Source: an uncultured Ruminococcus sp. (GTDB lineage: Bacteria; Bacillota; Clostridia; Oscillospirales; Ruminococcaceae). Taken from it: DNA of 5,933 bases. The notes beneath the pieces were generated by a model. It searched no databases. It was not told the origin of the DNA and saw only the letters and a list, made by a program, of their open reading frames with translations. The translations under genes were made by a program, and so were the position numbers. Each line of letters begins with the position of its first letter. Position 1 is the first letter of the stretch. Below, piece after piece: positions 5,800 through 5,933 of the stretch. The DNA lies in contig CAMHUJ010000122.1 of NCBI GenBank assembly GCA_946188175.1, forward strand, positions 1 through 5,933, written 5' to 3'.

Positions 5800-5933
5800 A
5801 GATATCCCTCCTGTTCCAGATGTTTCCGGAGCGACTGCCGCATCCGGCTGAGCGCCTTCTTGACTGCGTCCTCTGTCATACCGTGCTGCGCAGCGATTTC
5901 CCGAACCGGCATCAGTGAACCGTACCGCTCGAG
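5796..5933 (-). CDS. ECF-type sigma factor, C-terminal part only (cut by window edge)
   Basis: The - strand is open from the right edge to a TGA at 5798-5796 and encodes 45 residues that end in EQEGYL. They form the end of sigma-70 region 4: ERYG, then a helix-turn-helix (PVREIAAQHGMTEDAVKKAL) and a basic tail with SRMRQSLRKHLEQ. The segment lines up without gaps with the last 45 residues of the complete sigma factor at 3064-3621 (LRRY with LERY, IKEIADDL with VREIAAQH, LMRTRKKL with LSRMRQSL, end for end). The N-terminal region 2 and the promoter lie beyond the window. The stop overlaps the following membrane-protein gene by 4 bases. The fragment is short but the match in motif, position and gene order makes the call fairly secure. 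Confidence 0.85.
   Translation of the reverse strand, partial: LERYGSLMPVREIAAQHGMTEDAVKKALSRMRQSLRKHLEQEGYL
5807..5812 (-). promoter_or_regulatory. Shine-Dalgarno site for the second anti-sigma gene
   Basis: On the - strand AGGAGG lies within the end of the sigma gene, 7 bases before ATG 5799. Both the motif and its spacing are identical to the site before the GTG of the converging anti-sigma gene, which suggests the two modules share their junction design. Confidence 0.8.

Noticed and set aside
5928..5933. CTCGAG palindrome exactly at the right edge
   Set aside because: It could hint at a cloned-fragment end (XhoI site), but it reads naturally as Leu-Glu in the sigma gene and aligns with the homologous sigma factor, so no biological meaning is assigned.

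Overview
The window looks like chromosomal DNA from a cellulosome-forming gut or rumen bacterium of the Ruminococcus type (Oscillospiraceae, Bacillota). The reasons are a secreted glycoside hydrolase ending in a Thr-rich linker plus a type I dockerin with NCD/DCD calcium loops, strong AGGAGG Shine-Dalgarno sites with GTG starts, moderate GC, and ECF sigma factors of the Clostridia type with the EDAEECLNDA and WNAIPP signatures. Species cannot be fixed from the sequence alone.

Layout. (1) Bases 34-2958, + strand: one large extracellular enzyme. Its order is signal peptide, GH43 arabinanase-like five-blade catalytic domain, GH43 C-terminal beta-barrel domain, two ricin-type beta-trefoil (CBM13-like) domains with the second one degenerate, Thr-rich linker, dockerin. 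A strong intrinsic terminator follows at 2963-3002. (2) Bases 3064-4619, + strand: a two-gene operon with a 4-base GTGA overlap, encoding an ECF sigma factor and a single-pass membrane protein that is its likely anti-sigma factor and sensor. (3) Bases 4663-5933, - strand, converging on the first operon: a second membrane sensor/anti-sigma gene, joined by a 4-base ATGA overlap to the 3' end of a second ECF sigma gene that runs off the right edge. This last gene is short and easy to miss: only its final 45 codons, the region 4 helix-turn-helix, are inside. A hairpin in the 43-base gap between the two converging operons probably terminates both.

How the parts may work together. The enzyme should cut alpha-1,5-arabinan (pectin side chains) while docked on a scaffoldin. 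The two sigma/anti-sigma modules each pair a DNA-binding sigma factor with a membrane protein whose large C-terminal part lies outside the cell. That is the architecture expected for signalling from the cell surface to transcription. A regulatory link between these modules and the arabinanase or other cellulosomal genes is an attractive inference from proximity only; the strong terminator after the enzyme gene shows it is not co-transcribed with them. No RNA gene, mobile element, CRISPR array or gene-free stretch over 300 bases was seen.
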